Positions 23,975 to 30,977 are shown, counted from the stretch's first letter. The stretch is 32,526 bases of DNA from Centipeda infelix ATCC 43532 (GCF_000234095.1 NZ_JH376798.1:58559-91084); one strand, 5' to 3'. Program-made: numbers and translations. The notes: generated from the sequence alone by a model not told the origin.

Positions 23975-24351
23975 TCCGCCTGGCAAAAGGGCAAGTGCTT
24001 CAGATGCACGCAGAACTGATTGCCGCAGCCGGCGGCAGCAGCGGTATACGCGACGAAGCACTCCTTGATGCCGCCTTGGCAGCACCGTTTATGTCCTTTG
24101 GCGGCATGGATCTCTATCCGTCGCTTGAACAAAAAGCCGCACGCCTCGGCTATGGTCTCATCAAAAACCACGCCATGATCGACGGGAACAAACGCATCGG
24201 CGCACATGCCATGCTCGTCTTCCTTGCATTAAACGGCATCCGTCTGCAATACACACAGGAAGAACTCTACACCATCATCCTAGACGTTGCATCAGGAAAA
24301 AGCTCGCAGGAAAATCTGCTGACTTGGATTGAAGCGCACAAAAAGACCTAG
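23971..24351 (+). CDS. doc: Doc-type toxin (Fic/Doc family)
   Basis: 126 residues, the same length as P1 Doc as remembered. Doc proteins phosphorylate elongation factor Tu and stop translation. The Fic-type motif HAMIDGNKR (67-75) keeps the catalytic His67, Asp71, Asn73, Lys74 and Arg75; the usual Phe at position 69 is Met. Other family features are GIRDEALLDAALA near residue 25 and YPSLEQKAARLGYGLIKN before the motif. Lys at position 74, where AMPylating Fic proteins have Gly, marks it as Doc rather than Fic. A dispersed repeat element starts at the base after the stop codon. Confidence 0.9.
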   Translation: MIRLAKGQVLQMHAELIAAAGGSSGIRDEALLDAALAAPFMSFGGMDLYPSLEQKAARLGYGLIKNHAMIDGNKRIGAHAMLVFLALNGIRLQYTQEELYTIILDVASGKSSQENLLTWIEAHKKT

Positions 24352-24507
24352 GGAAGCGCTGATAAATTCAGCTTGCGTCTCTTGACGCATCTTTTTCGTC
24401 TGCACTGTACCCTAGCATCTTCCACATAGTTTTATGCGTAGATTTTTCCTCCTTGTTCGAACGAAAAATCTACGCCAATTTAACGCCTTCATTTTATCAG
24501 CAATTCC
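24352..24507 (-). repeat. Copy B of dispersed structured element (complete)
   Basis: Read on the minus strand it opens GGAATTGCTGATAAAAT and ends ATTTATCAGCGCTTCC, so the ends form an inverted repeat. Inside, GCGTAGATTTTTC can pair perfectly with GAAAAATCTACGC or imperfectly with a later GACGAAAAAGATGCGTC. The loop holds CAAGGAGG. It matches copy C (32261-32422) in order of motifs and is flanked by TA on both sides. Confidence 0.8.
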
Positions 24508-24517
24508 CGTAGAAAAC

Positions 24518-24551
24518 ATCTCCCGACCGCTTCCGCCGTCGGGAGATTTTT
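24518..24551. terminator. Intrinsic terminator, probably bidirectional
   Basis: A perfect 10-bp stem, ATCTCCCGAC with GTCGGGAGAT, and a 10-base loop; T5 follows on the plus strand. It separates the convergent efflux/toxin and DUF421 operons. Confidence 0.85.
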
Positions 24552-24562
24552 ATGTGGCGCAT

Positions 24563-25198
24563 TCAATTTTTCTCATACGGATGGATAATCAGCGCACCGT
24601 CCTTGTACTCGCCGATGTAGATGTCCTTCACTGCATAGTCCGCCGCACGCAGTTCGGCGTTGAGCCAGACGCGGTCCTTTTCGATGAGTTCGAGGATGTC
24701 CTCGTCCAACTGTCCGTCGAGGATGAGCGGGTAGCGGGCGTTCTGCGCGCCATACTGGATAACGGTGAGCTGTCCGTTCGGCTCGAGGACGGCGCGTTTC
24801 ACGTCTTTGATGTAGTAAACCCCCGCCATGCGGAGTTTCAGCGTGATGTCATGCGCGAGCATCCCGTGCCGCATACACTCATCCATGAGGATCTTGCCGC
24901 GCTCGATCAGCACGGCGGGACTGCCGTCGACGAAGTCCTTGATCGCACCGCTGTTCATCTTGAGATATTTCAGAACCAGCACGAGCAGCGTCCACGCGAT
25001 CAGCACGAGCAGGAAGTCCAGAATGGAGATGGCGTTGTTGTAGATCACGCCGCCGATGATGCCGCCGAGAACGTAGTTCTGCACCTGATCGGTCGCGGAG
25101 TTCGGCGCGAGGTTGCCCTTACCGAGCAGGTTGATCTGGAGGATGAGACACAGGAGTCCGAGCGCAAGCTTGCCCAGCATCAGAGCGTAGATCAGCAT
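24563..25198 (-). CDS. DUF421 (YetF-type) membrane protein
   Basis: 211 residues from ATG 25198, with AAGGAGG six bases upstream. The N-terminal region has transmembrane helices (about 2-22, 42-56 and 60-78) with the family motif LGGIIGGVIYN. A cytoplasmic two-lobed domain follows: DGSPAVLIERGKILMDECMRHGM, then LRMAGVYYIKDVKRAVLEPNGQLTV. Members are known from sporulating Bacilli (YetF, SpoVAE-like groups), but their biochemical role is unclear. It is coupled to the DUF3290 gene: its ATG lies one base past that stop. The pair is a recurrent combination. Confidence 0.85.
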   Translation of the reverse strand: MLIYALMLGKLALGLLCLILQINLLGKGNLAPNSATDQVQNYVLGGIIGGVIYNNAISILDFLLVLIAWTLLVLVLKYLKMNSGAIKDFVDGSPAVLIERGKILMDECMRHGMLAHDITLKLRMAGVYYIKDVKRAVLEPNGQLTVIQYGAQNARYPLILDGQLDEDILELIEKDRVWLNAELRAADYAVKDIYIGEYKDGALIIHPYEKN

Positions 25199-25199
25199 G

Positions 25200-25652
25200 T
25201 CAGTCCTCCTTGTCCACAATCTTCACGTCGCGGTTCAGGAGATGCGTCTGCTCGTACTGAAATGAGGTAAAGTCCGCATTAAACGTCACCGCGTAAAATG
25301 TCCCCTGCACATCGACGAGCATCCCCTGTTTCAAATATGTCGAGTTGGTGCGGATCTTTTGCACGGGCACATCCAGATCCACACTGAGGCTGTGGAGGAA
25401 CTGCGCCATACGCGAGGTTGCCTCCACATCGCTCTTTGTCCGGTTGTAGTCGTTCCACTGCACGCCACCGAGGAATGCAACCGTGAGAAACAGAATGACG
25501 ATGAGGTCGCGGTAGCGCGTCGCAAGGCGGTTGCGCAGATACTTCACACTCACGAAGAGAAGCGCAGAGAGCGCGAGAAACGAGAGCGCATACCAGACGT
25601 TATCGCCGAACTGGCTGTGCGCCGTGATATAGTCATAGGTATAAAAATTCAA
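25200..25652 (-). CDS. DUF3290 membrane protein
   Basis: 150 residues from TTG 25652, with AGGAGG upstream. Two transmembrane helices (about 20-40 and 48-64) precede an extracytoplasmic or cytoplasmic domain (NRTKSDVEATSRMAQFLHSL, then STYLKQGMLVDVQGTFYAVTF). It matches DUF3290, a partner often found beside DUF421. No biochemical function is established. The promoter at 25677-25705 serves both genes. Confidence 0.82.
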   Translation of the reverse strand: MNFYTYDYITAHSQFGDNVWYALSFLALSALLFVSVKYLRNRLATRYRDLIVILFLTVAFLGGVQWNDYNRTKSDVEATSRMAQFLHSLSVDLDVPVQKIRTNSTYLKQGMLVDVQGTFYAVTFNADFTSFQYEQTHLLNRDVKIVDKED

Positions 25653-25676
25653 GAAGTCCCCTCCTTTTCCGCCTGT

Positions 25677-25705
25677 AGATTACTACGAGGGGTGCGCCGC
25701 GTCAA
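25677..25705 (-). promoter_or_regulatory. Promoter of the DUF3290-DUF421 operon
   Basis: TTGACG (25700-25705) and TAATCT (25677-25682) on the minus strand, spacer 17 bp. The -10 box is weak. Confidence 0.5.
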
Positions 25706-25742
25706 GCATTTTATCGTGTAAATATGTATTCAGTATGCGATT

Positions 25743-25770
25743 TTGTTTTCCCTGCTCCATCTGCTATAAT
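25743..25770 (+). promoter_or_regulatory. Promoter of the kor operon
   Basis: A perfect TATAAT (25765-25770) with a poor -35 (TTGTTT, 25743-25748, 16-bp spacer). The weak -35 suggests an activator or modest activity. Confidence 0.55.
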
Positions 25771-25777
25771 ATTGAAA

Positions 25778-25863
25778 TTATCCGCAGATAGAACGGAGGG
25801 ACAGACCTCCGTAACGGATAATGGAACTGTTTTCTGTGTATGATGGGATGTGTTCCGCATCCC
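25778..25863 (+). promoter_or_regulatory. Structured 5' leader of the kor operon
   Basis: A two-part hairpin pairs TTATCCG with CGGATAA (25778-25784 / 25815-25821) outside ACGGAGG with CCTCCGT. A second hairpin, GGGATG/CATCCC (25845-25863), lies just before the ribosome binding site of korD. No terminator-type T-run is present; the role is unknown. Confidence 0.4.
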
Positions 25864-25880
25864 GGCGGGAGTTGAACGCC

Positions 25881-26075
25881 ATGAAGGGTGAGCTGTATAT
25901 CAAAGAAAAACGGTGCAAGGGCTGCGGCATCTGCGCTGCGTTCTGTCCGAAGAAGGTGCTCGAGGTGAGTCTGCTCGGCAAGATCACACCCGTCCGCCCC
26001 GAGGACTGCATCGCGTGCGGGCAGTGCGAGATGCGCTGTCCCGATTTTGCGATATTCGTAGAGAGGAGGGCGTGA
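25881..26075 (+). CDS. korD: 2-oxoglutarate:ferredoxin oxidoreductase delta subunit (ferredoxin-like)
   Basis: 64 residues with two 4Fe-4S motifs, CKGCGICAAFCP and CIACGQCEMRCP, separated by about 25 residues. The electron-transfer subunit passes electrons from the TPP-containing catalytic subunits to ferredoxin. ATG 25881 is chosen because GGGAG precedes it and KorD proteins usually begin shortly before the first cluster; ATG 25821 would translate through the leader hairpins. It is first in a korD-A-B-C operon and ends one base before korA. Confidence 0.9.
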   Translation: MKGELYIKEKRCKGCGICAAFCPKKVLEVSLLGKITPVRPEDCIACGQCEMRCPDFAIFVERRA

Positions 26076-26076
26076 G

Positions 26077-27228
26077 ATGGCTGAGACAAATGCACGGCTC
26101 ATGCAGGGCAACGAGGCGGTCGCCGAGGGTGCGATTGCGGCAGGTGTGACGTTCTTCGCGGGCTATCCGATCACGCCGTCCACGGAGATCGCCGAGCAGA
26201 TGGCAAAGCTGCTGCCGCGGATCGGCGGCACATTTCTCCAGATGGAGGACGAGATCGGCGCGATGGGCGCGATCCTCGGCGCATCGCTCGCGGGTGCAAA
26301 GGTGATGGACGCGACGAGCGGCCCCGGCTTCTCGCTGAAACAGGAGCTGATCGGCTATGCCGCCTGTGCGGAGATCCCGTGCGTCGTGGTAAATGTGCAG
26401 CGCGTCGGCCCCTCGACGGGACAGCCGACCGCGCCGTCGCAGGGCGATGTCATGCAGGCGCGTTGGGGCACGCATGGCGATCATCCGATCGTCGCCCTCT
26501 CGCCGTGGAGTGTGCGCGAATCGTTCGATTTGGCGGTGCTGTCGGTAAATTATGCGGAGCGGTTCCGCACGCCCGTCATTCTGCTGATGGACGAGATCGT
26601 CGGACATCTGCGCGAGAATGTCAAGCTCCCCACTGCCGAGGAGCTTGACATCTATCCGCGCCGTCTGCCGAAAAAGGCCCGCGCCGAGGGCTATCAGCCC
26701 TTTGCCGTGGGCGAGGATCTCGTGCCCGATGTGGCGCGTTTCGGCGACGGCTACCGCATCCACGTCACAGGCCTCCTCCACGATGAGACAGGCTTTCCCT
26801 CGGGCAGTCCTGCCGTGACGGAGCAGCTGATCCACCGTCTCCATGAGAAAATCAATCGTGTGGGCGAGGAGATCATCCACACGGAGGAGCACTTCATGGA
26901 GGATGCGGAATACGCCGTCGTCAGCTACGGCGGTACGGCGCGTACGGCATACGAGGCGGTACGCGCGGCGCGTGCGGACGGGATCAAGGTCGGATTCCTA
27001 CGCCTCAAGACGATCTGGCCGTTTGCGGATGCCGCTGTCGGACGCCTCGCAGATCGCGTGCGGAGCATCCTCGTCGCGGAGCTGAACTATGGACAGCTCG
27101 TGGGTGAGGTCACGCGTGCGGCGCACGGTACGCCCGTCCGCCCGTGTCTCAAATACGATATGCACAGCTTCACGCCGCAGGAGATCACGGCGGCGATTCG
27201 TCAGATGAGCGAGGAGGTGCGGGCATGA
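26077..27228 (+). CDS. korA: 2-oxoglutarate:ferredoxin oxidoreductase alpha subunit
   Basis: 383 residues with AGGAGG seven bases upstream. The pyrimidine-binding/gamma domain comes first (MQGNEAVAEGAIAAG, then FFAGYPITPSTEIAE and MEDEIGAMGAILGAS), with SGPGFSLKQE and GPSTGQPT, the signatures of KorA. A transketolase C-type domain is at the end (AVVSYGGTARTAYEAVR, LRLKTIWPFAD). The complex makes succinyl-CoA from 2-oxoglutarate, or the reverse reductive carboxylation, in an anaerobe lacking the NAD-linked dehydrogenase. A branched-chain 2-oxoacid preference is possible, but the motifs fit KorA best. Confidence 0.93.
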   Translation: MAETNARLMQGNEAVAEGAIAAGVTFFAGYPITPSTEIAEQMAKLLPRIGGTFLQMEDEIGAMGAILGASLAGAKVMDATSGPGFSLKQELIGYAACAEIPCVVVNVQRVGPSTGQPTAPSQGDVMQARWGTHGDHPIVALSPWSVRESFDLAVLSVNYAERFRTPVILLMDEIVGHLRENVKLPTAEELDIYPRRLPKKARAEGYQPFAVGEDLVPDVARFGDGYRIHVTGLLHDETGFPSGSPAVTEQLIHRLHEKINRVGEEIIHTEEHFMEDAEYAVVSYGGTARTAYEAVRAARADGIKVGFLRLKTIWPFADAAVGRLADRVRSILVAELNYGQLVGEVTRAAHGTPVRPCLKYDMHSFTPQEITAAIRQMSEEVRA

Positions 27229-28076
27229 GCACGGACATGAATGCACACGCGGAGATCGACCGCAGCTTTGAGCGGTATTTTCGTCAAAACCGCCTGCCCC
27301 ATCTCTGGTGTCCTGGCTGCGGCAACGGCACGGCACTGAAGTGCATTGCCGAGGCGATTGAGGGGACGGAGGGCTTCACGCAGGACAACACCGTCATTGT
27401 CTCCGGCATCGGCTGCTCCTCGCGCGGCTCGGGTTATATGGACTTTGACACAGTGCATACAGCGCACGGACGTGCGATCCCATTTGCAACAGGCATCAAG
27501 CTCGCACGCCCCGAGCTAAATGTCATCGTCATTACGGGAGACGGCGATTGTACCGCCATCGGCGGCAACCATTTTCTGCACGGCTGTCGGCGCAACGTCG
27601 ATCTGACGGTCATTCTCTTCAACAACAATATCTACGGCATGACGGGCGGGCAGTCCTCGCCGACGACACCGCCGGGCAAGATGACGGCGACCGCACCATA
27701 CGGGACAATCGACCGACCGCTTGATGCGTGCCGCATCGCCGAGGCAGCAGGCGCGACCTACGTCGCGCGTTCGACGGCGTTCCACGTCAAACATCTCACG
27801 CAGATGATTGCGGGCGGGCTCAAAAATCACGGCTTTGCCCTCATCGAGGCGATGGTGCAGTGTCCAACCGCCTACGGGCGCAAGAATAAGATGGGGTCGC
27901 CCGCCGCGATGCTCACATGGATGAAGGACTCCGCCGTTATGAAGGCGGCATGGGACAAGCTCCCCCCTGAGAAGCGCACGCCGGAGAAGTTCCCCATCGG
28001 GCTGCTCTACGAATGTGCGGGCGAGGAGTACGGCATGGCGAACGTCGAGATTCTGCGGCGTGCGGGAGGGCTCTGA
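27225..28076 (+). CDS. korB: 2-oxoglutarate:ferredoxin oxidoreductase beta subunit (TPP-binding)
   Basis: 283 residues from ATG 27225, overlapping the korA stop (ATGA). The CPGCGNG motif (29-35) is followed by the TPP/Mg site GDGDCTAIGGNH (105-116) and NNNIYGMTGGQ (133-143), standard for beta subunits of this family. It binds thiamine diphosphate and performs decarboxylation together with KorA. The C-terminal part (FPIGLLYEC) is as usual. The start further upstream is rejected because it lies inside korA. Confidence 0.95.
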   Translation: MSTDMNAHAEIDRSFERYFRQNRLPHLWCPGCGNGTALKCIAEAIEGTEGFTQDNTVIVSGIGCSSRGSGYMDFDTVHTAHGRAIPFATGIKLARPELNVIVITGDGDCTAIGGNHFLHGCRRNVDLTVILFNNNIYGMTGGQSSPTTPPGKMTATAPYGTIDRPLDACRIAEAAGATYVARSTAFHVKHLTQMIAGGLKNHGFALIEAMVQCPTAYGRKNKMGSPAAMLTWMKDSAVMKAAWDKLPPEKRTPEKFPIGLLYECAGEEYGMANVEILRRAGGL

Positions 28077-28077
28077 T

Positions 28078-28623
28078 ATGCAGAAGGAACTTCGTCTCTC
28101 AGGCTCAGGCGGGCAGGGTGTCATCACCGCCGCCATCATCTTCGCCGAGGCGGCGACCGCGTGCGGAATGAATGTCGCACAGTCGCAGTCCTACGGTCCC
28201 GAGGCACGCGGCGGCGCATCCCGCTCCGAGGTCATCGTCAGTGACGGCGCAATCTATCATCCGCACGTCGAGCATCCCGACATTGTACTCGCCATGACAC
28301 AGGCGGCGGCGGACAAATACGCGGGCGATCTCGATCCCGAGATGGGTATTCTGATCGTTGACAGCGAGCTCGTCCCGCGCGTCCCGCAGGCGGCGCACGT
28401 CGTCTCCGTTCCCATCACCACGCTTGCCATTGAGAAGGTCGGCAAGTCTCTCTTTGCGAACATCGTCGCACTCGGCGCAATCACGCGCGTCTCCGGCACC
28501 GTCCCGCTCGATGCCGTAAAGAAAGCCGTCACCCACCGTGTCCCACCACATACCGTCGACGCAAATATGCAGGCACTCATGGTCGGCTATGAGGCGGCGA
28601 AAATGTCATCCGAAACAAATTGA
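28078..28623 (+). CDS. korC: 2-oxoglutarate:ferredoxin oxidoreductase gamma subunit
   Basis: 181 residues from ATG 28078, one base after the korB stop. The family signature is LRLSGSGGQGVITAAIIFAEAA, then QSQSYGPEARGGASRSEVIVS, which contacts coenzyme A. The C terminus ends AAKMSSETN. A second copy of its last codons, with a different ending, occurs 1.2 kb downstream, so this end may have been altered by a rearrangement. The operon closes at the terminator at 28632. Confidence 0.94.
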   Translation: MQKELRLSGSGGQGVITAAIIFAEAATACGMNVAQSQSYGPEARGGASRSEVIVSDGAIYHPHVEHPDIVLAMTQAAADKYAGDLDPEMGILIVDSELVPRVPQAAHVVSVPITTLAIEKVGKSLFANIVALGAITRVSGTVPLDAVKKAVTHRVPPHTVDANMQALMVGYEAAKMSSETN

Positions 28624-28631
28624 CCCCCATG

Positions 28632-28677
28632 AAAAAACCGCCCTGTCAGGCAAAAATTGCTTGACGGGGCGGTTTTT
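28632..28677. terminator. Bidirectional intrinsic terminator
   Basis: A 16-bp stem, AAAAACCGCCCTGTCA with TGACGGGGCGGTTTTT (one wobble), between the convergent korC and HxlR genes, with A-run and T-run on the two sides. Confidence 0.92.
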
Positions 28678-28711
28678 CATGCAGCCGCGGCAGGATACAG
28701 CAAGGGGCTCA

Positions 28712-29086
28712 TCATGTCTTGTCCGGCAGCAGGAGTTCTTCTTCGCTGAGCAGTTCAATCTCCTCGCCGCGTTCGCGACGAAGGCGGATATTCTCCCGCC
28801 CCCATGCACACATGACGTCAACGATCCGATCCGCAGACCGTCCATAGTCTGTAATGAAATACTCGACCTTTGGCGGAAGCTGCTCGTAATCGATGCGTCC
28901 GACAATGCCGTCGCGCTCCAATTCACGCAGCTGCTGTATCAATACTTTTTCCGATACACCGGGAATGAGACGGCGCAGCGCCCCCGTCCTTTGGGGGCCT
29001 GACATCAGCAGACAGATGATCAGTGCCTTCCATTTCCCGCCGAGAATTTCCAGTGCAGCCTCAATGCCCAGACGATAAGTTTTCAT
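28712..29086 (-). CDS. HxlR-family transcriptional regulator 1
   Basis: 124 residues from ATG 29086, with GGAGG nine bases upstream. The HxlR winged helix is plain: ALEILGGKWKALIICLLMSG, then TGALRRLIPGVSEKVLIQQLRELERDG and the wing PPKVEYFITDYGR. Members often sense electrophiles, quinones or aldehydes and repress a divergent reductase. It is divergent from the oxidoreductase at 29227 across a 140-bp shared region holding both promoters. It has no N-terminal cysteine; its only cysteines are in the helical body (IICLL and VMCAW). Confidence 0.9.
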   Translation of the reverse strand: MKTYRLGIEAALEILGGKWKALIICLLMSGPQRTGALRRLIPGVSEKVLIQQLRELERDGIVGRIDYEQLPPKVEYFITDYGRSADRIVDVMCAWGRENIRLRRERGEEIELLSEEELLLPDKT

Positions 29087-29157
29087 CGCAAAAGTCCTCC
29101 TGGCTCCCATTGTAGCACAGGACTTCTCTTTGATGAACACTTACTTTATTGTGTGTA

Positions 29158-29185
29158 TTTACATCCGATCTGCACCTGATAGAAT
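29158..29185 (+). promoter_or_regulatory. Promoter of oxidoreductase 1
   Basis: TTTACA (29158-29163) and TAGAAT (29180-29185), 16-bp spacer. On the minus strand TACAAT at 29109-29114 with a weak -35 is the likely regulator promoter. Confidence 0.55.
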
Positions 29186-29226
29186 AGAGACAGCAAACAT
29201 CTGCAGCAGGAGAAAAGAGGTTTTAA

Positions 29227-29763
29227 ATGAAAGCACTCGTTGTACAGGCACATCCATGCATCGAAGAATCGCGTGTCAACAAGCGGTGGAGAGAAGAACT
29301 CGCAAAACATCCCAACGATATTGAGGTGCACGCGCTCTATGAGGAATATCCCGATTGGCAGATTGACATCGAGAGGGAGCAGCGTCTCCTGGAGGCACAC
29401 GCGCTGATCGTATGGCAGTTTCCTCTCTATTGGTACAGCTGTCCGCCTCTCCTCAAAAAGTGGCTCGATGACGTGTTCACCTACGGCTGGGCATACGGTT
29501 CAACGGGACGCAAGCTGGTCGGCAAAAATTTCGGGCTCGCCGTGTCAATCGGAGACAAGGAGACAAATTACACACGGACCGGAGATATCGGCTTTTCCGT
29601 GGATGAAGTGCTCACCCCCTTCAAAGCGACAGTCGGTCATGTTGGCGCTGATCTTCTGCCGTATTTCGCCTTGTTCGGTGCATCCTTTCAGGCGACGGAC
29701 GAGGAGATTGCGGAGAGCGCCAAAGCATATGCCGCGCGTATTCTCCAGTGGCAGAGCATGTAA
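29227..29763 (+). CDS. NAD(P)H:quinone oxidoreductase, flavodoxin-like 1
   Basis: 178 residues behind GAGG. Flavodoxin-fold FMN enzyme of the KefF/MdaB/NQO group: KALVVQAHPCIEESRVNKRW at the start, then LIVWQFPLYWYSCPPLLKKWLDDVFTYGWAYG, the flavin and active-site region. It probably reduces quinones or similar electrophiles with two electrons, which avoids radical formation. It is paired with a divergent HxlR regulator. It is about as long as, and clearly paralogous to, the gene at 29976. Confidence 0.9.
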   Translation: MKALVVQAHPCIEESRVNKRWREELAKHPNDIEVHALYEEYPDWQIDIEREQRLLEAHALIVWQFPLYWYSCPPLLKKWLDDVFTYGWAYGSTGRKLVGKNFGLAVSIGDKETNYTRTGDIGFSVDEVLTPFKATVGHVGADLLPYFALFGASFQATDEEIAESAKAYAARILQWQSM

Positions 29764-29790
29764 ACGAGACCATCTGCCGCTGATCATCGG

Positions 29791-29829
29791 CAGGCCCTCA
29801 TGGTCGGCTATGAGGCGGCGGGAAAATAA
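29791..29829 (+). pseudogene. Duplicate of the korC 3' end (13 codons incl. stop)
   Basis: 30 bases match korC 28570-28599 with one difference, in the same codon phase (QALMVGYEAA). They then diverge to GGA AAA TAA, giving a different natural-looking end. They sit between oxidoreductase 1 and a strong terminator. This is a relic of a kor gene end, not an expressed gene. Confidence 0.7.
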
Positions 29830-29840
29830 ACGCCAAATGC

Positions 29841-29873
29841 AAAAACCTCCCGCATTTCTGCGGGAGGTTTTTT
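29841..29873 (+). terminator. Intrinsic terminator
   Basis: AAAACCTCCCGCA pairs perfectly with TGCGGGAGGTTTT around a four-base loop, followed by a T-run. It directly follows the korC-end relic and ends the oxidoreductase 1 transcript. Confidence 0.93.
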
Positions 29874-29896
29874 CGTTGACGCTTTCCTATTCGTAA

Positions 29897-29948
29897 GTAC
29901 CCCACGAAAAAGTGCGTTCTTGTACCCCATCCCTCCATGCGCTATCAT
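29897..29948 (+). promoter_or_regulatory. Promoter and possible operator of oxidoreductase 2
   Basis: TTGTAC (29920-29925) and TATCAT (29943-29948), 17-bp spacer. GTACCCCA occurs at 29897-29904 and again at 29922-29929 overlapping the -35, 25 bp apart; this is a candidate HxlR binding arrangement. Confidence 0.5.
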
Positions 29949-29975
29949 GCAACGATAGAAATGGAGGTTTTCTTT

Positions 29976-30530
29976 ATGAAGACATTGGTTATCGCCGCGC
30001 ACCCAAATCTCGAAGAGTCCGTCATCAACAAGCGATGGCTGACGGAGCTGCGCAAACATCCTGACCTCTGCACGATCCACACGCTTGCCGCGTGCTATCC
30101 CGACGGTCGGATTGATGTGGAGCGCGAGCATCGGCTCATCGAGGAACACAGCAGCCTGATCTTTCAGTTCCCGATCTACTGGTTCTCCTGCCCGCCGCTG
30201 CTCAAAACATGGTTCGACGAGGTGCTGACGCACGGCTGGGCGTATGGAAGGAACGGCGGAGATAAGCTGGAGGGGCGCAAGGTCGCGCTCGCGGTCACAA
30301 CCGGCGTGCGCGCGGAGGATTACAGCATCGATGGACGATACCACTATACACTTGCGCAGCTGCTCGCTCCGTTTGAGACCACACTGCGATACTACTGCCG
30401 CGCCGACTATCAGCCGTTCTTCGCCTTTTATGGTGCGGAGCTTGTGCCGGGCGAGGACTATCACTCAGCAGCAGAGGAGATTGAACGCAGCGCGGAGAAC
30501 TACGCACGTTTTGTGACGGCGTTATCGTAA
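29976..30530 (+). CDS. NAD(P)H:quinone oxidoreductase, flavodoxin-like 2
   Basis: 184 residues from ATG 29976, with GGAGG eight bases upstream; the frame to 29937 overlaps the promoter and is rejected. It has the same fold and motifs as the gene at 29227: KTLVIAAHPNLEESVINKRW, LIFQFPIYWFSCPPLLKTWFDEVLTHGWAYG, with a longer tail. Expected to be an FMN-dependent two-electron reductase. Its stop overlaps the convergent regulator gene by nine bases, an arrangement opposite to the first pair, so the two transcripts overlap. Confidence 0.9.
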   Translation: MKTLVIAAHPNLEESVINKRWLTELRKHPDLCTIHTLAACYPDGRIDVEREHRLIEEHSSLIFQFPIYWFSCPPLLKTWFDEVLTHGWAYGRNGGDKLEGRKVALAVTTGVRAEDYSIDGRYHYTLAQLLAPFETTLRYYCRADYQPFFAFYGAELVPGEDYHSAAEEIERSAENYARFVTALS

Positions 30531-30869
30531 GTCATCCCTATGCTGCTCGCCCCAGTCGCACATGCTGTGCAGGAGCGGGATGAGCGACCGCCCGCGCTCC
30601 GTGAGGGCGTACTCCACCTTGGGCGGCACCTGCGGGTACTCCGTCCGTACGACAAGCCCGTCCGCCGCGAGTTCCTTCAGCACGACGGCAAGTGTCTTGT
30701 ACGGGATGCCCGCAATCCGCCGATGAATCGCATTGTGGCGAAGTACGCCATGCTCGGCGAGCAGATAGAGAATCGCCATCTTGTACTTGCCGCCGATCAG
30801 GGACAGCGTGTAGTGAAATCCCGTCTGCACGACCTCCGCCCCCTGCGGTACACAGCTTCCATGTTCCAT
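30522..30869 (-). CDS. HxlR-family transcriptional regulator 2
   Basis: 115 residues from ATG 30869, with GGAGG six bases upstream. Winged helix: TLSLIGGKYKMAILYLLAEHG, then HRRIAGIPYKTLAVVLKELAADG and VPPKVEYALTERGRSL. A cysteine at position 6 (MEHGSC) resembles the redox-sensing cysteine of Bacillus YodB, so control by quinones or diamide-like stress is plausible. It converges on oxidoreductase 2. Its own promoter is at 30978-31007, with a hairpin in between. Confidence 0.88.
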   Translation of the reverse strand: MEHGSCVPQGAEVVQTGFHYTLSLIGGKYKMAILYLLAEHGVLRHNAIHRRIAGIPYKTLAVVLKELAADGLVVRTEYPQVPPKVEYALTERGRSLIPLLHSMCDWGEQHRDDLR

Positions 30870-30904
30870 AAAAATCCTCCCCAAGCCTCTTTCACACCCA
30901 TAAG

Positions 30905-30941
30905 AAGAGCCGCCCTCTCTACAATTTCGGGCGGCTCTTTT
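30905..30941. terminator. Hairpin between ldh and hxlR2
   Basis: AAGAGCCGCCC pairs with GGGCGGCTCTT (11 bp). On the minus strand it follows the ldh gene and also lies between the hxlR2 promoter and the hxlR2 start. The minus-strand T-run is interrupted (TTCTTAT), so termination may be partial. Confidence 0.6.
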
Positions 30942-30977
30942 CATTCATTTCGACATCGGACAACGCTATCAATGTTC

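Noticed and set aside
25821-25880. Upstream ATG extending korD by 20 residues
   Set aside because: It would translate through the leader hairpins, the added residues are unlike KorD N termini, and ATG 25881 has its own ribosome binding site.
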